A stretch of 64,000 nt of DNA from Symbiodinium natans (taxonomy: Eukaryota > Sar > Dinophyceae > Suessiales > Symbiodiniaceae), in NCBI GenBank assembly GCA_905221605.1, contig CAJNDS010002629.1:1-64000 (forward strand), given 5' to 3'. A model generated the notes under the pieces. That model was not told the origin of the DNA. It did no database searches and worked only from the letters and a program-made list of their open reading frames with translations. This document shows positions 45,631-57,430 of the stretch, in pieces; within the stretch, counting starts at the first letter, position 1; the number at the start of each line of letters is the position of its first letter. A program made the position numbers and the translations under genes.

Positions 45631-48600
45631 GTGAACATCTCCGTGTGGAATCGTTACATGCAATTGCGGGGTCCAGATTCGACGACAGAGCTGCAGCTGC
45701 TTGCCTCGTAAGAAAGAGAGGGACGTCTCGGCGAAGGGTTCTCAGCTTTGGGGGTTGGGTGTTGTTAGTATTGTTAGTGATTGGGGTTCTGAGAGTTCAG
45801 GCTTTGAAGATTACGTAGAGCCTCCAAAAGCCATCACTGTCCATGGTGGACACCCATGGCAGCCATAGCAAGCAGCAAGCATCAGTTCGAGCCTCGGGTC
45901 CGGGGCAGTGAAGCGTGGTGCCTCCGAAGCGGCACAAAGATTTTGCGCACGTCCTTTGCCGAATCCATGCCCTAAACGAGTTTCCTACTCTGAGCCCGAC
46001 AATCGTGTGCAGCACCCAGGTTTGGCCACTGGTACTTGGTCCACAACTTGCTGAGCATCTCAGGGTTCCGTGCTTTAGAGCCAGTGTTCTTCGGATGGTT
46101 GAGGTGTGGATATACTAAGTTTGTAGTTTGGGCGACGCGGCGTTGTTCCATTGGATCAGGATCAGTGGTCTTGGAAAATAGCACTGCTGAGCCTCAAGCT
46201 TTACAGCCTTTACACAAGTGTGACAACCCTACATCTATTGACCTAGCGCGGGGCCTGCGTTCTGGGCGCCCACACTAGGACAAGCATCTTTCACCGACTT
46301 ACAGATGTTTTGTGTTTCGATGTGCGGGCGGCAACGTGTGTATATGACAGATATGAAAGCGCTTCTGGAGAGAGGGTCTCTAGAGTTTTCGCCGAGGTTC
46401 CCCGGTGCTTCTGTGGTGCAGCCTTTCTCCACAGAGTCTGCAGCGGCCGTATACAATGGCGAGATTTACAACCACCACGAACTCCGGCCATTCAGAGGCG
46501 TACGGTGTGCTTTGCACCAGTTGGGCTCAGGAATGATTGGAGGCCTGGAGGCGGTTGAATAGATCCGGTGCATACAGAAGCCCGAAACTAAGGCTACGTC
46601 GGACCTATGGGTAGGTCTACCCTAGGCCTACGGGTAGCCTATGTACAGGCCTACGTAGAGGCTATGCGAGGCTACCTATAGGCCTATTCGTAGGCCTACG
46701 AGTGGGCTACTGGTAGGCCTCCCTGTAGGCCTACCAGTCGCCTATTGACAGGCCTACCAGTAGGGCTGTGGATAGCCTACGCGTAGGCCTACCCGTAAGC
46801 CTGCGGGTAGGCTGCCGGTAGGCCTATCCGTAGGCCTACGGGTAGGCTACCGGCAGGCCTACCCGTAGGCCTATGGGTAGGCTACCGGTAGGCCTGCCCA
46901 TGGGCGTGTAGGTATGCTACCGGTAGGCCTGGTCGCAGGCCTATAAGTAAGCTATCTATAGGCCGGCCCGCAGGCCTACGGGTAGGCTACCGGTAGGCCT
47001 AGGCGACCGGCAGCCCTACCCGCAGGCTTATACGTAGTCGAGGCATAGTAGTAGTGATGATCTCGGGGCTGGGGCTCGGGCACAAAAAGGAGGGCCTAAG
47101 AGTCCATGCGTGCGTGATTTCTTTTACGGATGCACATGATGTCTCGGGTTGAGAATTTAGGGAGCAGTTTGATGGGTGCTTTCGTCGTTTCTCGAGTCCT
47201 GGGGCTCGGTCCAGGGCCTCGGGCGTACGCCCTGGACCGAGCCCCAGGACTCGAGAAACGACGAAAGCACCCATCAAACTGCTCCCTAAATTCTCAACCC
47301 GAGACATCATGTGCATCCGTAAAAGAAATCACGCACGCATGGACTCTTAGGCCCTCCTTTTTGTGCCCGAGCCCCAGCCCCGAGATCATCACTACTACTA
47401 TGCCTCGACTACGTATAAGCCTGCGGGTAGGGCTGCCGGTCGCCTAGGCCTACCGGTAGCCTACCCGTAGGCCTGCGGGTCGGCCTATAGATAGCTTACT
47501 TATAGGCCTACGGGTAGGCCTGCCGGTAGCCTACCCGTAGGCCTACGGATAGGCCTACCGGCAGCCTACCCGCAGGCCTACGGGCCTACGCGTAGGCTGC
47601 CCGTGGCCCTTTGATACGTCTACGGGTAGGCCACACGAGGGCCTACGGATAGGCCTACGCGTAGGCTGCCGCAGACTCTACCGACAGGCCTACGCGTAGC
47701 CAGCCGTAGGCCCTACAGCTAGGGCTACGGGTAGCCTATACGTTTGGGCTTCTTTACCATCCGGTGAGAGAGCTTTGGCTTTTCATAGGCTCCGACCAGA
47801 CACTTGGCGCCGGTGATGGTGAAGTGCTGCTGCCGGCCTACGAAGAGACTCGTCTCAGTGGGAGACACTTGAACAAATCCTGCAATGTAAGTACAGCTGC
47901 ATGCCTCCACAAGCCTCCTGGCCCTCTAGCACAGGCTCTGTTTCAGCCACAAAAAGCCCGATCCCCCTCCCCACCAAAACAAGCGAGCAACAGGACTTCG
48001 GGCCCACATTTCCGCAGCACTTGGATGGCGAGTTTGCCCTTGGTCTGGTGGACCGGCCCTTTGGACGACATCAGAGAGGAAAGGCTGGATGTAGGGCCGT
48101 TTGTCAGGTCAAGTCTGTCGCTTCCGATTGCAGTGTTGGACTTGACGGTCGGACGGTCATTAGTCAGGACTGGGGGTGTTTGCGGTTGGTGTTCAAGTCT
48201 TGGATACTCTCGCATGTGTTTGTCTTTGTCGTTTCCTGCGGGGCAAACGGATTGATGATGCGGGGGAAATTTTCGAGACAGATCCATTGGGCACTTGCAT
48301 CAACATGGGTATATGGGTACCCCCAAACAGAAGGCCTGATTCGACACGGGAGTTTTTTTGTTTGGGGGGGGGGGGGGGGGGCGGAGGCAGCTTGGCAGTG
48401 TCGTCGGACTTGTGAGTTCTAAGCCTGACTTCTGACATGTCGGGGAGCTGCGTGGGGCCTCAGCTTTGAGTGAGTTAGTGTTGGTTGGCGTCTTGGAACC
48501 ACTTGCTTGGTCTGTGAGGCAACTGGAGATGGTTGTTCTGGAGCCCTGGCGTTGAAATATGAAGGTTAGGTTATCAAGTTCCGAATGTTAGGTCATGATG

Positions 48601-48974
48601 TCGCGTTGCTTGTGTTCAATCAATCAGGATGGCAGCATGTCCACAGGCCCGTACCTCACAAGTTGGGATGGCGTTTGGACCTTTCAAAGCCATGGCAGCC
48701 TGGATCAAGATCAAACCAAAAAGAAAGAAGGACCAACACCCTCAAAATCTTACCAGATTAGAAGGCAGAAAGGAAGGGGCAGAAAGCAGGAAGAGTGAAG
48801 GAAGTAAGTGAATCTTGGAAATAGGCAGAATGCTCTGACCCCCAATGTTGTTGTTAAATCCCTTACCGTAGGGGGCATGCCCAGGTTGAGCAGGTGACTA
48901 ATCCACAAGCCGTCTACAACTTTCAGTTGCTTGCGATGTGAGGCTGTGGATGCCTTCGGCACGAAGCCGTTGTG
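45631..48974 (+). CDS. Asparagine-synthetase-like protein, glutaminase domain (partial)
   Basis: Class II glutamine-amidotransferase domain, which releases ammonia from glutamine for an ATP-dependent synthetase domain. Exons: 45631-45707 (MQLRGPDSTTE, the RGPD loop), 46020-46064 (WYLVHNLLSIS), 46397-46497 (QPF, then VYNGEIYNHHELR, the family signature), 47789-47844 (GDGEVLLPAYE), 47994 to about 48047 (HLDGEFALGL) and 48943-48974 (VDAFGTKPLW). Joins 1-5 are in phase, with donors GTAAGA, GT, GC and GA. About ten residues before VDAFGTKPLW are missing. The N-terminal Cys exon and the ATP-pyrophosphatase domain were not found, so the gene continues on both sides or is degraded. The long-loop style (VHNLLSI...QPF) resembles eukaryotic asparagine-synthetase-domain proteins rather than bacterial AsnB. 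Confidence 0.75.
46590..47760. repeat. TAGGCCTAC palindromic repeat array (intronic)
   Basis: About 1.17 kb built largely from variants of GTAGGCCTAC and GGTAGGCTACCGG at 10-20-bp spacing. The core AGGCCT is self-complementary, so single units and the whole array can fold. It fills almost the whole 46498-47788 intron of the synthetase-like gene and encloses the 573-bp palindrome. Confidence 0.93.
46937..47509. repeat. 573-bp near-perfect inverted repeat (foldback)
   Basis: Arms 46937-47217 and 47229-47509 (281 bp each) are reverse complements around an 11-nt centre (47218-47228). I find one mismatch (46966/47480, which would be a G-U pair in RNA). The inner part of each arm, about 185 bp, is unique sequence, not TAGGCCTAC repeat. 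Outside, symmetry resumes for about 100 bp after a block of about 70 bp present only on the left. Frames 46999-47316 (-) and 47130-47447 (+) encode nearly the same peptide only because of the symmetry. Confidence 0.95.
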
Positions 48975-50085
48975 GTGCCCTCTTGGATTCGCACGTACAG
49001 TGAGCAGCCACAAACTGGCAGGAGCATGGAGCCTAAACAGTTGGTGGAGCTGTGTTCGCTCCTGTTCGGGGCCACGAGCTGCTGCCACTGGTATACGAAA
49101 GCCCGTACTACCGGTAGGTTTGGGTTGTGGTATACATCACATGTTGCATTGTATACGTATACATATATAGATAGACACGCATACATGCGAATTTTTGTTG
49201 CCAATGCCCTGAAATGGTTATCCATGTCTATCACCCCTGTGCAGCCTTCTGACCGGGCAACTCTTGTTGAGTCGTCGTGAGAAACGTCCCCCTGCATTTG
49301 GTATAAGCTTTTGGCAGAGCGCAGATCTGCGCCATCAGTGCGGAACCATTGAGACGTAGGTACGGCAGCTCCTCCGATGGACTCCGCTTCGCTGCAGCAT
49401 CCTACCGAAGCGCTCTGCGACGGAGCTGAATAAAAGAACCGCAGGCTTTAGAGACTCGGGTTGACTGAATTTAGGCAGATTGATTTAGGTCTCCGGGTGG
49501 TCCCGTGCCAATGGGGCCATAATGGGGCAGTTGAGGGGCAACGGCTTTGGATCAGGCAAAACAATGGGAGCGAGGTTTTGGCCTCAAGATGCCTTCACCG
49601 ATCTTGTCGTCCACTCCATGAAGCGCACGCACACACACACACACACACAAGTGTAGGGTCATGACGTGTGGGCCAGCGAAGGAGGTCGCCAAAGGGGGGG
49701 GATGCTGAGTAACCCCGGATGCAGAGATCAGCATCCACTGTAACGCCGTGGCACAGGCCAACTAGTTAGTTTTAGTTGCGTTCTGCGTTCTGTCCCAACC
49801 CTCCTCTTAACAACAGCACAAAGCAGGGCAGAAGAGGCACAAGGGAGATGATGCTGAGCATGCCGATGGCAGGCGAGGGCACCAGCCAACTCCTGCATAG
49901 AATCCAACGTCACCCGGAGGCGTGAAAAGGAGGTGGCCTGTCCACTTGATATATGGTGCCAAAAGTACACCGGCTGATGCGTTGGTGCTGCTGACATTGT
50001 AGGGGTTACACAGCCAGGAGGCCAGCCAACACGCAAACGGTCAGCGAAGCCGGTCGCAGAAAAGACAGCTCGAGGGCAGCGGCAG

Positions 50086-50190
50086 GTGAAGAACGATGAA
50101 GAGAAGGATATTGAATGTGGGAGCACGATGTGGGAGAATGATCCGGAAGAACATGAGCCAGAAACAAAGATGACCGACAACTACTTGGGG
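50086..50190 (+). CDS. Candidate exon, unknown acidic peptide
   Basis: Opens after GGCAG and reads VKNDEEKDIECGSTMWEN then EPETKMTDNYLG. The acidic, Met/Trp-containing peptide is unusual for this region's background frames. No family recognised; it might belong to the gene to the left. Confidence 0.3.
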
Positions 50191-52079
50191 GCGAAGTGCC
50201 CCTGCACTTTGTGCCGTTTTCAAGACAAGGACCAGCCGCAACAAGCCTCCTTCCTTTTTGCGCCATGCTGAGCGGTCAGGGTCGCCTCGGCATCCGGGCC
50301 AACGTGCAGGCAGAAATGCTGTCCCGATATCTAGAATCTAGAAACTTTCAAGATCAGAGCGGAAGGGAGGTTTGTGAAGCCGGTCCACCCGCCTTTGGGG
50401 CACAACATGTTGTAGGTTTACAGGGGTTTACTCAGTTGCGTGGTTTTGTGAATCATGCACCTGGGACAGATACAGTGAGGAATACTGTGAGGTCCGAGGC
50501 ACAAGTTGGAAGCATCGTCTGCTTGGTTCGTGGGCGGGGTTTGAACCGGCCGATTTGAGAGTCATTCGCAGAGTGTGTACAAGCGTAACACATACTGTGT
50601 CTGTGCGCGTGCCGCTGGCCACGCGTACTGGAGGTGAGCTAATGTGCTGTCGGGAAGAGACTGAAGCTTTGCCTGCCATGTGCAAGAGTGAACGTCGAAT
50701 AGCTGCACAGCTGTGCAATGCAGCAAATCGTTTGGTTTGGAACTCAGGGTGCAGCTCGACCTTTCTGAGATACGACGCTTTGCTGAGCACTGGTCGTGTC
50801 CAGGGTCCAGAGGTTGTTCGGGAAGCTTTACCTGCAAGTTCCTCATTGTCGAAATCTCGTGCCGGCTTGCTGATGCTTTCACGATGTCATGGGCTTCCCA
50901 AATGCCAAAGGGCAGTTATGGAATGCAAGAGCTTGATGGGCCTGGCAGCATCATGTCAACTTCATGTCATGCATCTCACCGCAGGGTCCTGTGGGACTCC
51001 TCATCTTTTTTTTTGCGTGCCCTTTGTCATCTAGCCACTTTACAGGTGGGCTATAACTTTACACACGAAACTCACATCACTATGGCATTTGATGTATGCG
51101 TTTGTCGGCAAGCAATTGTGTATGTGAGTAACGTGTATACAGGAGCAGAAGGCTGCCGGGCGGTGTTGACTATGCCCGCGCGCAACTAGCAAGGGGAATC
51201 AAGGTATTCCGCATTTTTGTCCTGATTTAAATCGCAATTCGGGTCTCAAGGGTTTATAGTTCCATCTGCGACTGCTTCGGGCAAGGCAACCTGTGTTGTT
51301 TGAAACTCCCTGCTTCGATCTTACCAGCCCAATTGTAGCAACACACAGTCTTCTGAAACTTTCCCACGCCGTTTGCATCCTTAGCCCACTCCTAAGTTCG
51401 TGTCGCTGACAGGGCCTGTGCCACCAAACTCGATCCTTGTGTTCACTGCGCAAGAGGCATCGGGTCTGCAAAGGGCGTCTTTGTGAGAGAACACATGTAC
51501 AGGAACGAGGGAAGCTGCAGCTTCATGGTGCTCTGCAGGCCCCGCTAGGTGAGAGCTCCTGCTTGTTGAATGTTTTCTTAGATTCTTCCTTTCCTGGAGA
51601 TATCTGGAGTAAACAGCTGCAAAAGCTGCGCGGTGTTGAGTCGTAAAAGCGTCGTACACTGGGCAACTATATTTAGACTACTACCCGCATGCTGTGGTGG
51701 TTGGTGGCAGGATCCGCAGTCATGTCGACCATTCTGACGACGAACGGGATGGGCTTGCAGTAGAGTGTGATGCCGTGATGAGAGGCGAGACCCGTCCAGC
51801 TCGTCCGGCAGTTTGCGCAATTCGAGTTTGACCTCAGGCTGTCGTCTGGATCTTGCTTCTACCATACCGGGTTTGAGGGTTTCGGGGCCATTGTTGAGTG
51901 TTCTTCTGGGCGTTCAGACGATTTCGAGCACCTCTGCCGAGGAGATAGAGAAAGGGGGAGGGGGGGTGTCTTTAAGCGCACAGCAGAAGGAATAGGAAGA
52001 GGAAGAAGAAGAAGAAAAAGAAGGCGAAAAACATATTTTACTTCGAACATCCCCACCTTAGGGATTTGGGGTTTGGGCA

Positions 52080-52262
52080 TTTCAGGGAGTCTCTGGGGTT
52101 GGGCACTCCAGGCAGTTGTTGGGCAATCCAGGAGTCTCTGAGTTGGGCACTCCAGGGAGTCTGTGGGGTTGGGCACTGAGGAAGACTCTGGGGCTGGGCA
52201 CTCCAGGGAGACTCTGGGGTTGGGCGGGAGTCTCTGGGGTTGGGCACTGCAGGGAGTCTCTA
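52080..52262. repeat. GGGAGTCTCTGGGGTTGGGCACTCCA minisatellite
   Basis: About seven imperfect units of roughly 25 bp, each with GTCTCTGGGGTTGGGCACT(C/G)CAG-like sequence. G-rich on the + strand. Confidence 0.85.
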
Positions 52263-52444
52263 GGAATAGACCAGGCGAGGAGAAGAGTTCCGGGCGAGGA
52301 GAAGAGTTGAGTTCAAAATCTAACAACCCCACACCGAAGGTGGGGAAACAAAAAAAACAAGAAAAACACAAACAATACCAATATAAACAGGAAGAGAGTG
52401 AGAGCGGCAGAGGCTCGCGGAATGCGTCTCCCCTTCTTGCCCAT

Positions 52445-52447
<3 letters not shown>

Positions 52448-52507
<60 letters not shown>

Positions 52508-52764
52508 GGAGAGCGAGAAACAGAGTAAAAAACAAGACGTTCGACTCTCACGCCCTTCGGGGCGGCTCCTCTTGAGGGGGGCCTAGCGTGTGGAGATAGA
52601 CAGGTGTAGGGCCAGGTAGGGATATCTTTCCCCCTCCACAGAGCTGGGGCGTGCGAATCGCGCGGGGGTCTGCCGGCCCCCATGCCCGAACGAAAGAAAG
52701 AAACAATCAAAGAAAGAAAGAAAGTGAGTGAGAGATGGGTGGGGGGGGGGGTTTGCGTGCAGAG

Positions 52765-52816
<52 letters not shown>

Positions 52817-52820
52817 AGAG
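52448..52820. repeat. Two (GA)n runs
   Basis: (GA)n at about 52448-52512 and again at 52766-52820. Purine-only on the + strand. Confidence 0.9.
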
Positions 52821-53479
52821 CGGCATGCGTGCCGGAAGGAAGGAGGGCCCGGGGAGGCCTTGCACAAATTAAGCAACAACTTTGACGGAAATTGGGTTTG
52901 GGATGTGAGGGCGTCCGCTATTGATTGCAGAAGGTTTGCCCCAGACATACTCGAAAAGTCTGTGTAGAAGACCCTAAACCCTAATACCAGCCCATACCCA
53001 ATGACAAGCGGCCAAACATGCGAAGGCAGTGGAAGTCGGACACCGGAGATTGGGAGACGGCCTTTTTGCGGGCCGTAGCACAGAGAGCGAGGCTTGGGGG
53101 GGGGGAGAAAGGGCCGCAACTGGGCTCATCCATAGGGGTGAAAAAAAGAAGCGATGCGTTCAGGGTTCGAATGTTGCATATACATATAACATATATATAT
53201 ATATATACATATGCGTATATATATATATATATGTCTGGAGGCTCGAGTGGAGATGAAGACCATATGACCTGGATGAAGTTCCGGGTTCAAAGAAAGCGTT
53301 TCAAGGTTAACCTTTAGGCCTTAGGCTTTGCACCGAAGGAGGTGTTTGAATACACAGCATGGAGCAGTCTTAAACTGCAGGCCTGCCTTCATTTAGGCTG
53401 TGCCATGCTGTGCCATGCTGTGCCATGCGCGGAGTAGTCAAAGTACGAAAGCCGGCGTGCGTGCTTGCTTTCCCGCTCT

Positions 53480-53579
53480 NNNNNNNNNNNNNNNNNNNNN
53501 NNNNNNNNNNNNNNNNNNNNNNNNNNNNNNNNNNNNNNNNNNNNNNNNNNNNNNNNNNNNNNNNNNNNNNNNNNNNNNN
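53480..53579. other. Assembly gap (100 N)
   Basis: Exactly 100 undetermined bases, the usual placeholder for a gap of unknown size. It abuts a 20-bp satellite on its right, so the true repeat is probably longer. Confidence 0.99.
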
Positions 53580-54160
53580 ACGCGCACTCTCACGCGCACA
53601 CGCGCACTCTCACGCGCACACGCGCACTCTCACGCGCACACGCGCACTCTCACGCGCACACGCGCACTCTCACGCGCTGCACTCTCACGCGCACTCTCAC
53701 GCGCACTCTCACGCGCACTCTCACGCGCACTCTCACGCGCACACGCGCACTCTCACGCGCTGCACTCTCACGCGCTGCACTCTCACGCGCTGCACTCTCA
53801 CGCGCACTCTCACGCGCACTCTCACGCGCACTCTCACGCGCACACGCGCACTCTCACGCGCACACGCGCACTCTCACGCGCACACGCGCACTCTCACGCG
53901 CACACGCGCACTCTCACGCGCACACGCGCACTCTCACGCGCACACGCGCACTCTCACGCGCACACGCGCACTCTCACGCGCACACGCGCACTCTCACGCG
54001 CACACGCGCACTCTCACGCGCACACGCGCACTCTCACGCGCACACGCGCACTCACACGCGCACACGCGCACTCACACGCGCACACGCGCACTCACACGCG
54101 CACACGCGCACTCACACGCGCACACGCGCACTCACACGCGCACACGCGCACACACGCACA
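53580..54160. repeat. 20-bp CGCGCACTCTCACGCGCACA satellite
   Basis: Perfect 20-bp units, interrupted at 53675-53825 by CACGCGCTGCACTCT and 10-bp half-unit variants, and from about 54050 replaced by a one-base variant (CTCT to CTCA) repeated five times. Confidence 0.95.
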
Positions 54161-54306
54161 CGCGCACCCGCACCCGCACACGCACACGCACACACGCACA
54201 TGCACACGCACACACGCACATGCACACGCACACGCACATGCACACGCACACCCACACACTCGCAGACACACACACACACACAGACACACAGACACACAGA
54301 CACACA

Positions 54307-54345
<39 letters not shown>

Positions 54346-54562
54346 ACACACAGACACACAGACACACAGACACAGAGACACACAGAGACACACAGAGACA
54401 CACAGAGACACACAGAGACACACGGAGACACACGGAGACACACAGAGACACGCAGAGACACACAGAGACACACAGAGACACACAGAGACACACAGAGACA
54501 CACAGAGACACGGGGAGACACGGGGAGACACGGGGAGACACACACACACACACAAACACACA

Positions 54563-54633
<71 letters not shown>

Positions 54634-54780
54634 ACACACACGTACACACACGTACACACACACGTACACACACACACGTACACGTACACACACACACACA
54701 CGTACACACACGTACACACACGTACACACACACGTACACGTACACACACACACACACCCAAGCACCCCCCACACGCACAC
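54161..54780. repeat. CA, CAGAGACACA and CGTACACACA microsatellites
   Basis: Successive blocks of (CA)n, a 10-bp CACAGAGACA repeat (about 54340-54540), (CA)n and CGTACACACA repeats (54631-54750), ending in short GCAGGCATGCAGGCA units at 54793-54840. Confidence 0.95.
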
Positions 54781-54849
54781 CACACCCATGCACGCAGGCA
54801 CGCAGGCATGCAGGCATGCAGGCCGGCACACACGCAGGCAGGCTGTGCA

Positions 54850-56732
54850 TTTCAAAGACGTCAGAAATGCTTCTTGTACATGCATCCTTGCTAGGACTTC
54901 ACCCGGCGCTCGACGGAGTGCGATGCCAACGCAGCGACGTGGCACGGAACTGCGCGGGTACGAACTTGAGCGGACATCGGCATCTTATGATGAGTCGGGG
55001 ATGCTCTGGATGCTGGAAGCGGTCACCTGTACTCACAGTGGTTGCCCACAGCACCCCAAACCGAGTTGCTCACACCAGATCACCTGGAAGAGACTAGTGC
55101 TTTGGAATTGTGGGCAATGTGAGCTCCATGAATCTCCATGTCTCCATGATACTCATTTTGTGTTATCTAGCTGCTTAGGTTGGAGAAGCAAAATTCAGGA
55201 TAAATGCGTAGCTTGTGTTTCCAGCTGCTGCCCCGAAGTTCTAGCACCCCGAGAACGACATCACAGGTCGTCCTCGCGGTCGTTCGAATCTACAAGAGGC
55301 AGCAAGTGGCAGACAAACAGCCAATCCCAAAGAACATCCAATCCCCATACACCCCCACAAAGGTAGCCGTCCATTTCGCTGCCGTGGCCCTGTGGGGCAC
55401 TGAAGGGGCCTGGGCCGTTGGACGACGAGGGAGGCCTGTTTCGGTAACCTAGGTCGAGGTTGATGCAGGTTAAGGTTAGAAGCACGTAGCCCCCCAGGCC
55501 TCCTACAGCCTTCTTGCTTGACAGGTAGACAGGTAGATAGAGAGAAAGAAAGACAGCAGAGAGTTCAAGACCAGCATTGCTCCATTCGGGTTTCTCACAA
55601 CATTCTTTGGGGGATCACTCCTACAGTGGTTGTCACGCCCGATCCCAGCAAAGGGGGACTGGAGCTGGGTTTGCTTAGTGCCTAGGCTTGAGGACAGCAT
55701 CTCAACGGAGTGCGAGCAGGTTTCACGGCGATCACAAAGCGCAAGAGAATGAGCCACTTTGCAGACTGCGAAGCCCCAAGTGCAGGAGGGAGCCGGACCC
55801 GCTTTCGTCAGCGCAACAGTTGCAGTGGGCTCCTAGGCATTACGTGGAGCTTTCAGAAGTGCAGGCAGCTTTGACAGACCTCCTTGTGCCATCGAGATTA
55901 GGCCAGCTCCTCCAGTTTTACAGCTCAGCTGAGTGGACAATTTGCAGGAGGCTGTTGAGAATCAACGACCAAATTCTTGGCTAGACAGGCCGCGAATGGA
56001 TCTACATCCAACATGGGGCCAGCAACCATTCAGGAGTGTACTCAAGACGTGAGCGCTCCGAAATCAGCTTGAAGCTTACAGACAACAGCGCCTTCTGTTC
56101 AGAGACATTTAGGGAAGTTGGACCTAGCAGGCATGAGGATCTGTTTTCGTGTATTCACTTTCAACTCCAGAACCCAGCAGTCCCCCTTCAAGCTCCGTTC
56201 TCGCAGTTGCAGACATGTGAGGCCTCTCCGGAAGACTCTGGGCTCAGTTGCTCCATGTCCCCCAGAATGTTGAACACTTCCCACGCACCAGAAAATCCGA
56301 GCCGGTCCAGGTTCTGGATATGGATTGGAGTCGGGTAGCTCGGCTCCAGATGGCTGTCAGCAGCGATAGTATGTTGGCTTATGTTCGTTTATGTTGGTTT
56401 ATGTTGGTGGGGGGGATGGGGCCGGCAAACCCTAAAGCCCAACCTGCACCGCGCAATCTGGTAGGACGTGTGGTTTTATAGGATCCTCGTCCCTTCGGTC
56501 TTCAGCTCCGTCGGTTACAGTCCCTGATACCGGGTGTGAACGCAAGAGCCGTGCAGTGGGAAATTAAGACGACCTTGCCAAGGCATTGTAAAGATGCTAG
56601 TTGGAATGCTCCCCCGTAGACTAACGGTCCTTAATGGGGATTTTAGTACCCCTATTCTGGTCCCTTTAAAGACTGTTAGAAAAAGGGGGAACATCCACAA
56701 CTTGTAAGCAGCAACCCCTTGCGATTCTTAAG
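54850..56732. other. Unassigned region after the satellite block
   Basis: No recognised gene. The frame 55800-55984 (+) reads RHYVELSEVQAALTDLLV then GQLLQFYSSAEWTICRRLL, which looks protein-like and could hold an exon, but no clear borders or family were seen. Confidence 0.35.
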
Positions 56733-56812
56733 GCAAAGCACTGGAAGCTGCCGGCCCTGGTCTTGGCTTTGGTGGCCCGTGCGGCTCGCAGGGCTGCCGT
56801 GCTGGTTCCCGA
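56733..56812 (+). CDS. Candidate exon, unknown protein
   Basis: Opens after CTTAAG and reads AKHWKLPALVLALVARAARR then AAVLVPEIQGNWDF. A hydrophobic, Arg-containing helix followed by a conserved-looking loop. The right border is approximate (GA or GC donors possible). Family not recognised. Confidence 0.42.
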
Positions 56813-57385
56813 GATTCAGGGCAACTGGGACTTCACAAACCCAGCGCAGCAAACAACAAAATTCAGGGTTCAAGGGATGGATTCGTTGGGGGTCTATGGG
56901 GCATCCTGCATGAAGCTCCCTCATCCACCAGAACACTAGGCCTTTAGAGGCATTTGGCTGAGCTGTCTCGTCGCCTTGAGGCGAGGCCTCGCTGTGCAAC
57001 CTCCGCTCGCACGATCTCGAGGCCGCGGGACCCATGTTGAAAGTTCCTTGCCATCTTTCCAGACCCGCATCCCGGATCTCTTTTGGCCACGTTACGGCAC
57101 TTTTTTTGGGCAAAAGGTCGCTGGGTCACCATGGCGTTTCAAAGCTTCCCACATGCAGGAGCTGCAGCGGCAGCTTCGAGACTTGTGGGCGAAGTGACTT
57201 GCTTTGCATCCATGATCATCCATGATCCGTTGTCTGCTTTGGGACGAGTATGCTTCTGGGGCGAATGCATCCAGGATGTCAAGCCGTGAGCAGCGAGCCC
57301 TTTCATTAGATCTGAATTTCGGGCTTGCTGATGTCGACTTCCTTAGTTCTGGCCCCTGCGCAGGTGGCCACCAGAGACTGCGGAG

Positions 57386-57430
57386 GTCGACCTGCCACGT
57401 GTGGAGCCTTGGCACGCAAAGATCGGAAAG
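57386..57430 (+). CDS. Candidate exon, unknown protein
   Basis: Exactly 15 codons between GCGGAG and GTCCCA, reading VDLPRVEPWHAKIGK. The borders match the AG/G...GT pattern of the solved genes. It may belong with the exon at 56733. Confidence 0.42.

Larger units (their letters stand above)
48975..53479. other. Unassigned region after the synthetase-like exons
   Basis: Further exons of the synthetase-like gene are expected but no ATP-binding SGG-type motif was found. It holds a (CA)n run at 49627-49650, a candidate exon at 50086, a minisatellite at 52080-52262, two GA runs (52448-52512, 52766-52820), TA repeats at 53170-53231 and an interstitial CCCTAAACCCTAA at 52972-52984. Confidence 0.45.

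Noticed and set aside
46999-47447. Two nearly identical 105-residue proteins on opposite strands
   Set aside because: A mirror effect of the 573-bp palindrome; no family similarity and no splice context.
52972-52984. CCCTAAACCCTAA as a telomere
   Set aside because: Only two units, flanked by unique sequence; at most an interstitial trace.
53400-55366. 633-codon frame across the N gap
   Set aside because: It runs through 100 undetermined bases and simple repeats; no gene content.
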